This document shows positions 1 through 8,562 of a DNA stretch of 64,000 bases, piece after piece; position 1 is the first letter of the stretch; each line of letters starts with the position of its first letter. The translations under genes and the position numbers were made by a program. This stretch comes from Cognatazoarcus halotolerans. Its GTDB lineage: Bacteria > Pseudomonadota > Gammaproteobacteria > Burkholderiales > Rhodocyclaceae. The stretch spans positions 124,001-188,000 of the forward strand of contig NZ_WUAF01000006.1 in assembly GCF_009800965.1 (NCBI RefSeq), in the 5' to 3' direction. Below the pieces are notes generated by a model. It had not been told where the DNA came from and did no database searches. It saw nothing but the letters and a program-made list of their open reading frames with translations.

Positions 1-1
1 C

Positions 2-949
2 AATGCCTCGCGCACCCTGTTATTCGACATTCACAAGCAATGCTGGGATGAGGCATTGCTGGCACTTTTCAACGTGCCCCCCGAGGTGTTGCCCGAGATC
101 GTCGACACATCCGGGGTGATCGGACATACGGAGCCGTCACTTTTCGGTGGGCGGATCCCGATCGGCGGCGTAGCGGGAGACCAGCAGGCCGCGACCTTCG
201 GTCAGATCTGTGTTTCGCCCGGAATGGCCAAAAATACCTATGGAACGGGATGTTTCCTGACGCTCAATACCGGCACCGAGGCGGTGGCGTCGCGCAATCG
301 CCTATTGACAACGGTCGGCTGGCGTCGCGGGCCGGATACCCGGTATCTGCTGGAGGGCAGCGTCTTTGCTGCTGGTGCGGTCGTCCAGTGGCTGCGCGAT
401 GGCCTCGGATTCATTCGCACGGCGGCCGAAGTCGAGGCCCTGGCCGCGAGCGTGCCCGACAATGGACAGGTAGTCATGGTGCCCGCCTTCACGGGTCTGG
501 GTGCGCCACACTGGGATCCCCATGCGCGTGGAACGCTGATGGGTATGACGCGTGGCACCACGGCCGGGCACATCGCGCGCGCCGCGCTCGAGTCCGTGGC
601 CCTGCAGACGGTCGATCTGGTCGACGCCATGGTGGCCGACAGTGGGCAGCCGCTCAAGGAACTGCGCGCGGATGGTGGCATGACCCGCAACGATCTGTTG
701 ATGCAGATGCAGGCCGATCTTCTTGGTGTCCCGGTGGTACGACCGCGACAGACGGAAACAACGGCGCTGGGCGCGGCCTTCTTTGCCGGACTGGCGGCAG
801 GTGTCTGGGCGGACGAAGCGGAACTCCAGCATCACTGGGCGGCAGAACGGGTTTTCGAACCTCGGATGTCGGCAGATCAGCGCGAAGCGATGCGTTCGCG
901 CTGGCGCAAGGCGGTTGAGCGCACCCGGGGCTGGGATGATCCTGAATGA
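2..949 (+). CDS. glpK: Glycerol kinase, C-terminal part (cut by window edge)
   Basis: Phosphorylates glycerol to sn-glycerol 3-phosphate in the cytoplasm with ATP. The reading frame is open from base 2, so the gene begins outside the window; about 315 C-terminal residues of a roughly 500-residue enzyme are present. The first visible residues ([10 protein letters not shown]) match the conserved FGGY-kinase core, followed by the [13 protein letters not shown] segment and the C-terminal ATPase-fold half with [17 protein letters not shown]. The last codons overlap the start of glpD by 14 bp, indicating a glpK-glpD operon in which the kinase product is the substrate of the next enzyme. No frameshift is seen. 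Confidence 0.95.
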   Translation, partial: NASRTLLFDIHKQCWDEALLALFNVPPEVLPEIVDTSGVIGHTEPSLFGGRIPIGGVAGDQQAATFGQICVSPGMAKNTYGTGCFLTLNTGTEAVASRNRLLTTVGWRRGPDTRYLLEGSVFAAGAVVQWLRDGLGFIRTAAEVEALAASVPDNGQVVMVPAFTGLGAPHWDPHARGTLMGMTRGTTAGHIARAALESVALQTVDLVDAMVADSGQPLKELRADGGMTRNDLLMQMQADLLGVPVVRPRQTETTALGAAFFAGLAAGVWADEAELQHHWAAERVFEPRMSADQREAMRSRWRKAVERTRGWDDPE

Positions 950-2453
950 CCCGGGCCCTCTGCCGCGCGAACGGCTCATCGCGCAGCTGGCCACGCAGCC
1001 CGCCTGGGATCTGATCGTGATCGGTGGCGGTGCCACCGGTCTGGGAACGGCCCTCGATGCCGCAACCCGCGGCTATCGGACCCTGCTGCTGGAGGCCCGC
1101 GACTTCGCAAAAGGAACAAGCTCTCGGTCGACCAAACTGGTGCATGGTGGCGTGCGTTATCTTGCGCAAGGCCGTATCGGCCTGGTCCGGGAGGCGCTCC
1201 TCGAGCGCTGGCGGCTGTCGCGAAGCGCGCCGGGGCTGGTGCGCCGGCAGCGCTTTGTAGTGCCCGTATATCGTCTGTGGGACAAGCTCAAGCTGGGGGC
1301 GGGTCTGACTGCCTACGACCTGCTCGCCGGCCGTCACGGATTCGGCCGTGCACGGTTGCTGGATGCGGCACAGACGCTTGCGGCCTTGCCGACGGTACGC
1401 AAGGAGGGGCTAAAGGGTGGCATAGCGTATTTCGACGGGCAGTTCGACGATAGTGCTCTGGCCGTCGCGCTTGCCAGAAGCACCATTGCCGCAGGTGGCC
1501 TGGTGATCAACTACATGGCCGTGACCGGCCTGCGCCACGAATCCGGCCGGGTCTGCGGGGTGATCGCCCGCGACCAGGAAGGTGGAGAGGAGTTCGTTCT
1601 TGAGGCCAGGGCGGTCGTCAATGCCACGGGGGTGTGGGCTGACGATCTGCGCAAGATGGACGAACCTGGGTGCGCGCCGATGCTCTCGCCCAGCCAGGGG
1701 GTACATCTGGTGGTCGGGCCGCAATGGCTACCCGGTGGCGATGCCCTGCTGGTGCCGGAGACCACGGATGGTCGGGTGCTGTTCATGATTCCATGGCAGG
1801 GCAAGGTGCTCCTCGGCACCACCGATACACCACGCCCCGACGTACCGCTCGAGCCTGGACCACTGCCGGGCGAAGTCGAATTCATCCTGCGAACGGCGCA
1901 AACCTGCCTTTCGCGGGCGCCGCAGCGAAGCGACGTGCTGAGTGTCTTTGCCGGTCTTCGCCCGCTGATTGGCGCGGCCCCGGATGAACCGACCGGTCAG
2001 CTTTCGCGCGAGCATGTCATTCGTGTATCTGCGAGCGGCCTGCTCACCATCGGCGGTGGAAAATGGACGACCTACCGGCGAATGGCCGAGGAGACGACCG
2101 ACCGCGCCGCCAACCTTGCCGGCCTGTCCCCACGACCTTGCGTGACCGCGGAACTGAAATTGCTCGACCAACCCTTGTCTGATGGCAATGCCGGATTCCT
2201 GCATCCGCGGCTTGACCTCAGCGCCGCGCGTGTCGAGCAGGCGATACGGTTTGAGTTTGCGCGCAACGTCGAGGACGTGCTGGCGCGGCGACATCGTGCG
2301 CTCTTTCTGGATGCCGAAGCTGCCGTCGAGGTGGCGCCGGCCGTGACCGAACTGATGGCCGGACTGTTGGGGCGCGATGGCGCTTGGGTGTGCGCACAGA
2401 CCGAAGGATTCCGCGAGCTGGCGAGCGCTTACCACGTCGCATCCAGCGACTGA
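936..2453 (+). CDS. glpD: Aerobic glycerol-3-phosphate dehydrogenase
   Basis: FAD enzyme that oxidises glycerol 3-phosphate to dihydroxyacetone phosphate at the inner membrane and passes electrons to quinone. About 505 residues, the usual length for GlpD. The N terminus has the dinucleotide-binding motif [11 protein letters not shown] at about residues 20-30, then the family signature [32 protein letters not shown] segment, typical of GlpD, follows near residue 375, and a C-terminal alpha-helical domain closes the protein. I chose the ATG at 936, overlapping the glpK stop, because the GxGxxG motif then sits at the expected distance from the N terminus; the frame is open further upstream inside glpK. 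Translation is probably coupled to glpK. Confidence 0.95.
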   Translation: MILNDPGPLPRERLIAQLATQPAWDLIVIGGGATGLGTALDAATRGYRTLLLEARDFAKGTSSRSTKLVHGGVRYLAQGRIGLVREALLERWRLSRSAPGLVRRQRFVVPVYRLWDKLKLGAGLTAYDLLAGRHGFGRARLLDAAQTLAALPTVRKEGLKGGIAYFDGQFDDSALAVALARSTIAAGGLVINYMAVTGLRHESGRVCGVIARDQEGGEEFVLEARAVVNATGVWADDLRKMDEPGCAPMLSPSQGVHLVVGPQWLPGGDALLVPETTDGRVLFMIPWQGKVLLGTTDTPRPDVPLEPGPLPGEVEFILRTAQTCLSRAPQRSDVLSVFAGLRPLIGAAPDEPTGQLSREHVIRVSASGLLTIGGGKWTTYRRMAEETTDRAANLAGLSPRPCVTAELKLLDQPLSDGNAGFLHPRLDLSAARVEQAIRFEFARNVEDVLARRHRALFLDAEAAVEVAPAVTELMAGLLGRDGAWVCAQTEGFRELASAYHVASSD

Positions 2454-2529
2454 ATATCACCAGACGTCGTCCTGTTTCCGGCTTGTGTTGTCGCGGCCGC
2501 TCGGCCCGGGTAGAGTGAATCGGTTCTTG

Positions 2530-3504
2530 ATGCGGTGTGGCACCATTCCTCCCTTGAGCGACTTCCTGCAGATCCTCGCATTCTCGCTTTCAGTGACCGG
2601 ACCGATCTTCGTGCTCCTGGCGCTGGGGATTCTGCTCATACGGATCGAGTTCCTCAACGACGCGTTCGTCGACATCGGATCCAGGCTGGTTTTCACTCTG
2701 GGGCTGCCCGCCCTGCTTTTTCTGAACGTAAGCAAGGCGAATCTCGGGGAGTCGGCCGATCTGGCACTGGTGGGCTACGGGTTGCTCATGACACTCGTGG
2801 TCTACCTGCTGCTCGAATATCTGGCAGCGAAGCATGTTTCTCCAGCCGAGGACCGTGGCGTCGTGGTACAGGGCGCGTACCGGTCGAACATGGGCATCAT
2901 CGGCCTTGCCCTGTGCGCCAATGCGTACGGCGACCGAGGCCTGGTTGCGGCATCACTGTACGTGGGGCTCGTGACCATCCTCTTCAACGTGCTGGCGGTC
3001 ATCACGCTGAGCCGCTCCCGACTGCGCAAGCAGGGCTGGGGGCGGATGCTCAAGGGCATCGTGCTGAACCCGCTCATCATCGGCATCATTCTGGCCTTCC
3101 CGGTGTCGATCGGCAACATCGCGCTTCCCACGGCTTTGCTCCGCTCGATCCAGTATGTTGCGGATCTGACGCTGCCCCTCGCCCTCATCTGTACTGGCGC
3201 TTCGCCCAATCTGATGGCGTTTCGCGCCGAGATCCGCAACACGTTGCTGAGCAGCGGATTCAAGCTCGTGGTCGTGCCGGCCCTTTTCTGTCTGGGCGGA
3301 ATCGCGCTGGGTTTTCGGGGCATCGAACTCGGTGTGCTTTTGCTCATGTCGTCGGCGCCCACGGCGGCGGCGAGCTACGTGATGGTAAGAGCGATGGGTG
3401 CGAATGCCGCCCTTGCCGCGAACATCATTGCAGTGACGACCATCGGCTCGCTCGTGACGACCAGTCTGGGGATCATGTTGCTGCGCGCCGCTGGCCTCAT
3501 GTAA
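2530..3504 (+). CDS. AEC-family membrane carrier
   Basis: Predicted inner-membrane permease of the auxin efflux carrier family (bile/arsenite/riboflavin transporter superfamily); substrates in this family include malonate, malate and other organic acids, but this one cannot be assigned. The protein is about 320 residues with some ten hydrophobic segments in two halves, beginning with LQILAFSLSVTGPIFVLLAL and ending in a hydrophobic helix near TTSLGIMLLRAAG. The start is uncertain: ATG 2530 is used, but GTG 2515 and TTG 2554 are in frame and none has a clear Shine-Dalgarno sequence. Its end overlaps the convergent LysR gene by 8 bp. The gene follows glpD after about 75 bp, but a functional link to glycerol use is not shown. 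Confidence 0.8.
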   Translation: MRCGTIPPLSDFLQILAFSLSVTGPIFVLLALGILLIRIEFLNDAFVDIGSRLVFTLGLPALLFLNVSKANLGESADLALVGYGLLMTLVVYLLLEYLAAKHVSPAEDRGVVVQGAYRSNMGIIGLALCANAYGDRGLVAASLYVGLVTILFNVLAVITLSRSRLRKQGWGRMLKGIVLNPLIIGIILAFPVSIGNIALPTALLRSIQYVADLTLPLALICTGASPNLMAFRAEIRNTLLSSGFKLVVVPALFCLGGIALGFRGIELGVLLLMSSAPTAAASYVMVRAMGANAALAANIIAVTTIGSLVTTSLGIMLLRAAGLM

Positions 3505-4432
3505 TCGAGGTCGTCGAGGTGGGCCCGGGACTCAACGCAGCGCGCTGGAGCCATTCGACGAATGCGCAAAGCCACGCTTGTTCTGCCGCTGCGGATGTCA
3601 TGACGGCATAGAAACCGCGGCCTTTGCAGCGGATCGAAAACGGTTCGACAAGTGTGCCATTGGCAAGAAAGGCACGTGCCGGCAGACCCACGCTCATGGC
3701 GATCCCGGCGCCCGCGGCCGCGGCTTCGAGCATCATCATCGCGTCTTCGAATTCCGGCCCGCTGTCAGGCTCCGCCCAGTCCAGGCCGACCGCTTCAAAC
3801 CAAGGCTTCCATGGGAGCAAGGGGTGGCGCAACAGCCGCTCACGCGCGAGGACTTGTGGGTCCGGCGGGCGTCCAAGCCTCGCTGCAAACTCGGGCGAAC
3901 AGACGGGGGCGAGTTCTTCGTTGCTGAGCTTGCGGGCGACCAATCCCTGCCAAGGAGGTCCGCCGTATCGCAGTCCGAGGTCTGCGCTGCCATTCAGGAG
4001 TGGTTCCAGACTTGTCGAGACAGTGACCGTGAACTCGATTTCGGGGTGGCTTCTCTGGTACTCGGCGAGGCGGGCGACCAGCCATTTGGAGCCGATGGCC
4101 GGCGCAACGCTGATACGGACACGCCGGCCCGCGTCACGCGACGGGTGTTTCAGGGTGCGAGTGGCCTTCTCGATGATCTCCAGTCCGGCACGAATCTCGG
4201 CGTGATATCGGGCGCCGGCTTCGGTAAGGATGACTCGTCGATTGGCGCGGCGGAAGAGAGGCTGGCCGAGCCATCCTTCCAGACAGCTGATACGATGGCT
4301 TACGGCGGATGGCGTAAGCTTGAGATGTTCTGCCGCGCGAACGAAACTTCCCAGTCGTGCTGCCGCATCGAAGGCTAGGAGCATGGGCAGGGGAGGGACG
4401 TTGAGCATGGGCGTGGTCATCGAGCCGGACAC
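3497..4432 (-). CDS. LysR-family regulator, GcvA-like
   Basis: Transcriptional regulator with an N-terminal winged helix-turn-helix (about residues 12-75; AFDAAARLGSFVRAAEHL and LTPSAVSHRISCLEGWLGQ) and a C-terminal periplasmic-binding-fold effector domain. The pattern LPMLLAFDAAARLGSFVRAA and the LFRRANRRVILTEAG turn are typical of the GcvA group, which regulates genes such as glycine cleavage, beta-lactamase and metabolite detoxification. Length 311 residues, normal for the family. The start is either GTG 4432 or ATG 4420; a GAGA stretch lies just upstream of the GTG. It converges on the AEC carrier and diverges from the glutathione transferase gene with about 100 bp between, so the transferase is its most likely neighbouring target, by inference. 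Confidence 0.88.
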   Translation of the reverse strand: MSGSMTTPMLNVPPLPMLLAFDAAARLGSFVRAAEHLKLTPSAVSHRISCLEGWLGQPLFRRANRRVILTEAGARYHAEIRAGLEIIEKATRTLKHPSRDAGRRVRISVAPAIGSKWLVARLAEYQRSHPEIEFTVTVSTSLEPLLNGSADLGLRYGGPPWQGLVARKLSNEELAPVCSPEFAARLGRPPDPQVLARERLLRHPLLPWKPWFEAVGLDWAEPDSGPEFEDAMMMLEAAAAGAGIAMSVGLPARAFLANGTLVEPFSIRCKGRGFYAVMTSAAAEQAWLCAFVEWLQRAALSPGPTSTTSIT

Positions 4433-4536
4433 TTTTCTCGCATCTTAAACGCCCGCATTATTCAATGCATCTTGCGGTTGCCGTGCCGAGTCGGTTATGT
4501 TGAACGGGTACGGAATCGCGCGCATCGGAGGTGTTC

Positions 4537-5205
4537 ATGTACACGCTTTATTGTGGTAACAAGAACTACTCGTCATGGTCGTTGCGCGCGTGGTTGTTGC
4601 TTGCGCATTACGGCATTCCGTTCGAAGAGCGAATGGTCTCGGTAAGCGGACGTGGGGTTAGCGAAGAGCATCGGGCGTATTCCGGAAACGGCCTCGTGCC
4701 ATGTCTGCATGACGGCGATTTCCAGATCTGGGAAACCTTGGCGATTGCGGAGTACCTTGCCGAGCGCCACCCGGGCATATGGCCTGGGGATCCGCTGGCC
4801 CGTGCGCGGGCGCGCAGCATCTCGGCGGAGATGCATGCTGGATTTGGCGCGCTGCGCGGGGCAATGCCGATGAACGTCAAGCTGCGCCTCAAGGGGCGAC
4901 CGGCAGCCCCGGAGGTTCAGACCGATATCGATCGGGTTGTCGCCATCTGGAGCGAGGCGCGTCAGCAGTTCGGACAGGGAGGGCAGTGGCTGTTTGGCGG
5001 CTTTTCCGCGGCCGATGCAATGTACGCGCCGATCGTGTGGCGCTTTGCCACCTACAATGTTCAACTGCCGGCGATCGCCCAAGCCTATTGTGATGCGATG
5101 CTCGAGCTGCCCGCGATGAAACTCTGGGAAATGGGTGCGCTTGCCGAGAAGGCCTGTATCGCCGAGTGTGATGCGCTGGTGGCGGAGTACGGCGGAGCGC
5201 GCTGA
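4537..5205 (+). CDS. Glutathione S-transferase family protein
   Basis: Cytosolic transferase of about 222 residues with an N-terminal thioredoxin-like glutathione-binding domain (LYCGNKNYSSWSLRAWLLL; the Ser-Ser-Trp-Ser segment holds the probable catalytic serine) and an all-helical C-terminal domain. The cis-Pro loop is seen in GLVPCLHDGDFQIWET. This pattern fits the bacterial Zeta/maleylacetoacetate-isomerase-like or YfcF-like group, although the true substrate cannot be told. ATG 4537 is preferred over GTG 4531 because GGAGG lies directly at 4527, too close to the GTG but well spaced for the ATG. The gene diverges from the LysR regulator and converges with the Crp/Fnr gene, leaving only 14 bp between stops. 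Confidence 0.88.
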   Translation: MYTLYCGNKNYSSWSLRAWLLLAHYGIPFEERMVSVSGRGVSEEHRAYSGNGLVPCLHDGDFQIWETLAIAEYLAERHPGIWPGDPLARARARSISAEMHAGFGALRGAMPMNVKLRLKGRPAAPEVQTDIDRVVAIWSEARQQFGQGGQWLFGGFSAADAMYAPIVWRFATYNVQLPAIAQAYCDAMLELPAMKLWEMGALAEKACIAECDALVAEYGGAR

Positions 5206-5219
5206 GCGTAGGTCCAGCC

Positions 5220-5879
5220 CTACCAGCGTTGGGGCAGCTTCTTGAGCAGTATCAGTCGATGATGTTCGATTTCGATATAGCCGCCGGTGACGAGATCACG
5301 CAGGATACGGTTCACCATTTCCCGGGAGGCGCCGACCATATTGGCGATTTCCTGCTGGGTCAGCCGACGTTCGATCACGAGATGGCCATCCCTTTCTTCG
5401 GCAAGGGAAGAGAAGAGACGTGATATCCGGCCGAAGACGTCCACCAGCGCGAGGGCACGTACGCTATCGGTCAGGGAGCGGATTCGTGCCACCAGATTTC
5501 TGACGACGATGTGCATGACCTTCGGGTCGCTATCGATGAGTTCCAGAAACGCCTGTTGCGAAAGCTGCAACAGTTCACCTCGTTCGAGCGCAATTACCGA
5601 GGCGGAGCGGGGCGCTTCGTCGAGCAGGGCCAACTCGCCAAAATAATCCCCTTCGCCAAGTAGCGAGAGCGTGATCTCGCGGCCGTTTTCGTCCATGAGG
5701 AAGGCCTTCAGCGTACCGGACTGGACAACGAACAATCCGTGTGGCTCGTCGCCTTCGCTGACCACTATCGTGCCGGGCAAAACCGGTCGGATGCGGCTAT
5801 TCTGGCGGAGGGATTCGAGTTGTGACTCGGTCAGACCGGCGAAGATGTCTACCCGGTCCAGATACGTGGCTGAGTCCAT
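5220..5879 (-). CDS. Crp/Fnr-family transcriptional regulator
   Basis: A 219-residue DNA-binding protein with an N-terminal cyclic-nucleotide-binding beta-roll (about residues 10-125) and a C-terminal Crp-type helix-turn-helix (LTQQEIANMVGASREMVNRI). The phosphate-binding cassette region reads GEGDYFGELALLDEAPRSAS; its GELALL...PRSAS pattern is compatible with cyclic nucleotide binding. There is no N-terminal Cys cluster, so it is not an oxygen-sensing FNR. It is divergent from the nucleotide cyclase gene, with 45 bp between the starts, suggesting that the cyclase may make its ligand or that it regulates the cyclase; this is inference. Two Asp/Glu-rich stretches and normal length give no sign of damage. 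Confidence 0.93.
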   Translation of the reverse strand: MDSATYLDRVDIFAGLTESQLESLRQNSRIRPVLPGTIVVSEGDEPHGLFVVQSGTLKAFLMDENGREITLSLLGEGDYFGELALLDEAPRSASVIALERGELLQLSQQAFLELIDSDPKVMHIVVRNLVARIRSLTDSVRALALVDVFGRISRLFSSLAEERDGHLVIERRLTQQEIANMVGASREMVNRILRDLVTGGYIEIEHHRLILLKKLPQRW

Positions 5880-5924
5880 CCATTACCCCCTTATCGACCT
5901 GTTCGTTAATGAAGGTGCGCGTGC

Positions 5925-7928
5925 GTGTTCCGCCTGACCAACCGATACCTGTTGCTATTGGCAAGCCTCGCAATCACGTTCCTGATCGGACTGTCGCCAC
6001 TGGCTTCGCTCGAGACTGGCCTTGGCATCAAGCTCCTATACACCCTGCGCGGAATGCGCGCGCCACCACCAGACGTCCTTATTGTATCGCTGGATTCCCG
6101 TGCCGCCAGTGCCTTGGGCCTTTCGAGGCGTCTTACCGAATGGTCGCGGGCGACCCATGCGGTGATGGTCAATGGTCTGGTGTCGAGCGGAGCGAGGGCG
6201 ATCGGCTTCGATGTATTGTTCGAACGTGAGCGGGATCCCGCGGGCGACGCAGCGTTCGCTCAAGCGCTGCAACGTGCGGGCAGGGTAGTGCTAGCGGAGG
6301 CGGTCGCCCGACGGAAGATTCTCGATTCTGCTGGCAGGGAGCTCGCGAGTGTGGAGTACCGCAGCCTGCCACAGGCGATGTTTGCCGATGTGGCATATAC
6401 GACGGCGCCGTTTATTCTGCCCAAGACCGACGAGGGGGTGTTCGAGTTCTGGACACATCTGCCCGGGGTGGGTGACCGACCAACAATGCCGGTGGTGCTG
6501 GCCGGTATCATGGCGGGAAGAAGCTTGCAGGAAGCACAGCAATCCGGCTTGGGCCGCGAGGCGCGCCGGCTCGCGCTGAATCTTTATGGTCCGCTTGGGC
6601 GGATCACTACCCTTTCCTACGATCAGGCGCTGAGGCTGCTCGAAGATCCGCTTCAGGCCAGGCGCCGCTTCGAAGGGAAGGCCGTCATCATCGGCCTGTC
6701 CGAGCCCAACCAGAGCCTGCAATCCGACGCATATCGCACACCATACAGCAGTGCCGACGGCGTGGACGTGAGTGGTGTCGAGCTGTGTGCCACGGCACTT
6801 GCGAATCTCCTCGACGGGTCCTACCTGCGGCGTCTCGAGCCGGCGACGGAGCTTGCCGGGCTGCTTGTCTGGTCGACGACCCTGATGCTTGTCTGGCTGT
6901 GTCTCGCACCGCGGATGGCAATGTCCGTTACGGTGGTCGGGGTGATCGCATACGCGCTGTTGGCGGTGCTCGCTTTTGGTCGCGGCAATCTATGGCTGCC
7001 GGTGATCCTTCCGCTGTTGGTCGTTCCAGTCATGATTGCCGGTCTTGGCCTGGGTGCGCACTACCGTCGTGTTCGCGTCCGGCAGGCTGACCTTGAACGC
7101 GCAATGGAGCATGGGCTTTCACATCGGGCGTTCGAGCGCCTTGAGGGCGTTCTTGGTGGATTGAGTGCGGGGCGCACGGTCTTTGCCGTCTGCCTCTGTA
7201 GCGATATCGAAGGGTATACAGCCCTTTCGGAGACACTTTCTCCACAAGGCACACGTGACGCGCTCAACCGGTATCTCGAAGCTTTCATCCCGAAGGTGGA
7301 GTCGAATGGTGGCTATGTCGTCGATATCGTGGGTGACTCGGTGATGTCGGTCTGGGTTGCGGATGCCTCTCCGGCCCAGGCGCGCGATGGGGCGCAGCGC
7401 GCCACCCTCGCGCTGGATGATTACATGAACGGTAGCGAGTTGCGGCCCGGGGCCCTGCCGACCCGCTTTGGGCTCCATTTTGGTCAGGTCTTCTTGGGCG
7501 AAGTGGGGTCCGACAAGCGCAGGGAGATCCGCGCCGTGGGTGATATCGTCAATACCGCCAGCCGTATCGAGGGTGTCAACAAACTCTTGGGTACCCGGAT
7601 CCTGGCGTCGGAAGGTGCGCTTCCGACGCCCTGCCATTCGGGCGCTAGAGCGGCAGGGCGCTTCGTCCTCAAGGGAAAACGCCAGTCGTTGGCCCTTTAC
7701 CATTTGTCCTCGAATCCGGAGCTCCTGTCTTTCGCACCCGACTTCGAGCGCGGTTTCGCGGCCTTCACGGGGGGGGACTTCGTTGCGGCAGGACAATCGT
7801 TCGAGCGCGCACTGGCGGGGCGGCCAAATGACGGAATATGTGCCTACTACCTCAGTCTGTCCCGACGCTTGGCACTTTCCGGTGCCACCTCCGAGTGGGA
7901 CGGAAGTGTCATTCTCGACAACAAGTAA
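5925..7928 (+). CDS. CHASE2-domain class III nucleotide cyclase
   Basis: Membrane signalling enzyme of 667 residues. It has an N-terminal transmembrane helix, an extracytoplasmic CHASE2 sensor (about residues 35-300), three closely spaced transmembrane helices (about 305-375), then a class III cyclase catalytic domain (about 415-595) and a short TPR-like tail. Metal-binding aspartates are visible at D427 (SDIEGYT) and D471 (VGDSVMSVW), and the transition-state Asn/Arg pair in IVNTASRIEG. The position that is usually an adenine-selecting Lys reads Asp (D467), so nucleotide specificity is uncertain. The start is GTG 5925 with GAAGG 9 bases upstream; the other nearby starts are out of frame. The gene is divergent from the Crp/Fnr gene. 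Confidence 0.9.
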   Translation: MFRLTNRYLLLLASLAITFLIGLSPLASLETGLGIKLLYTLRGMRAPPPDVLIVSLDSRAASALGLSRRLTEWSRATHAVMVNGLVSSGARAIGFDVLFERERDPAGDAAFAQALQRAGRVVLAEAVARRKILDSAGRELASVEYRSLPQAMFADVAYTTAPFILPKTDEGVFEFWTHLPGVGDRPTMPVVLAGIMAGRSLQEAQQSGLGREARRLALNLYGPLGRITTLSYDQALRLLEDPLQARRRFEGKAVIIGLSEPNQSLQSDAYRTPYSSADGVDVSGVELCATALANLLDGSYLRRLEPATELAGLLVWSTTLMLVWLCLAPRMAMSVTVVGVIAYALLAVLAFGRGNLWLPVILPLLVVPVMIAGLGLGAHYRRVRVRQADLERAMEHGLSHRAFERLEGVLGGLSAGRTVFAVCLCSDIEGYTALSETLSPQGTRDALNRYLEAFIPKVESNGGYVVDIVGDSVMSVWVADASPAQARDGAQRATLALDDYMNGSELRPGALPTRFGLHFGQVFLGEVGSDKRREIRAVGDIVNTASRIEGVNKLLGTRILASEGALPTPCHSGARAAGRFVLKGKRQSLALYHLSSNPELLSFAPDFERGFAAFTGGDFVAAGQSFERALAGRPNDGICAYYLSLSRRLALSGATSEWDGSVILDNK

Positions 7929-8562
7929 GGCTCCCTGCTCGGTGTAATCCCGGGGCTGGTTGAGTCCGACTATGAACTATGTCACTAGACGACATGAATT
8001 TTGACCTTTGTGCGTCGCCGCAACGATAGCATGCTGGAACTGCCGTGAAATGCAGGTCGCATCGACCGGTTTTTTTCACGTAGATCTGGAGGCGTTACCA
8101 ATGAGCGGTTCGATTTTCGGCGAGAAAGATACCGGTTTGGGCGCATATTCGGTGCCCCCGTGCTTCGAGTTGCCCAGAGGAGTCGGCGTGACGCTGCGGT
8201 GCAGCCCGTCGATAGTCGGATCACGTATTCGCAAGTGGCCCGATGTCCCTGCCGGAATGATTGATCTGCTGCGTCATGACGGCGATCTGGACGTTCTTTT
8301 CGAGGATTGATACTGCAATTTGGCTCCGCTATCGACTGTCGGGCGGCAATAAACTGCTTGGCCGGGTAACACTTTGTGATAATTTTCGGGCTTGTTGCCG
8401 TGCGCTGTATGCGCAGTGGCGGCGGGCACGGGATTACCGGCACAGGGTTTTGTCCGGTTTGCCGCGCCGGATTCGAGGCTGACCAGAAGACGATTCCCCC
8501 GCTTGGTTTGCGTGAGATCGAGGATGCCCTGAGTCTGGCACTTTCAGTAAAAGGGGCGCGCA
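7929..8562. other. Long intergenic stretch with one possible small ORF
   Basis: 634 bases between the cyclase and the FecR-barrel gene. The only candidate with a good ribosome-binding site is the 69-codon ORF at 8101-8310. The longer minus-strand frame over 7985-8605 has a Ser/Arg/Pro-rich product without recognisable motifs and is not called. There is no clear intrinsic terminator after the cyclase. The promoter of the FecR-barrel gene should lie in the last 250 bases, which include relatively AT-rich DNA around 8340-8400. Confidence 0.5.
8101..8310 (+). CDS. Possible small protein of unknown function (69 aa)
   Basis: I do not recognise this ORF. It starts with ATG 8101, has a good GGAGG sequence 8 bases upstream and encodes MSGSIFGEKDTGLGAY at its N terminus, ending in an acidic DGDLDVLFED tail. 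There is no signal peptide or membrane segment, and two cysteines are present. Third-position GC is only moderately high, below that of its neighbours, so it may be a spurious frame or a transferred or decaying gene. It lies alone between the cyclase and the FecR-barrel gene on the same strand. Confidence 0.3.
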   Translation: MSGSIFGEKDTGLGAYSVPPCFELPRGVGVTLRCSPSIVGSRIRKWPDVPAGMIDLLRHDGDLDVLFED

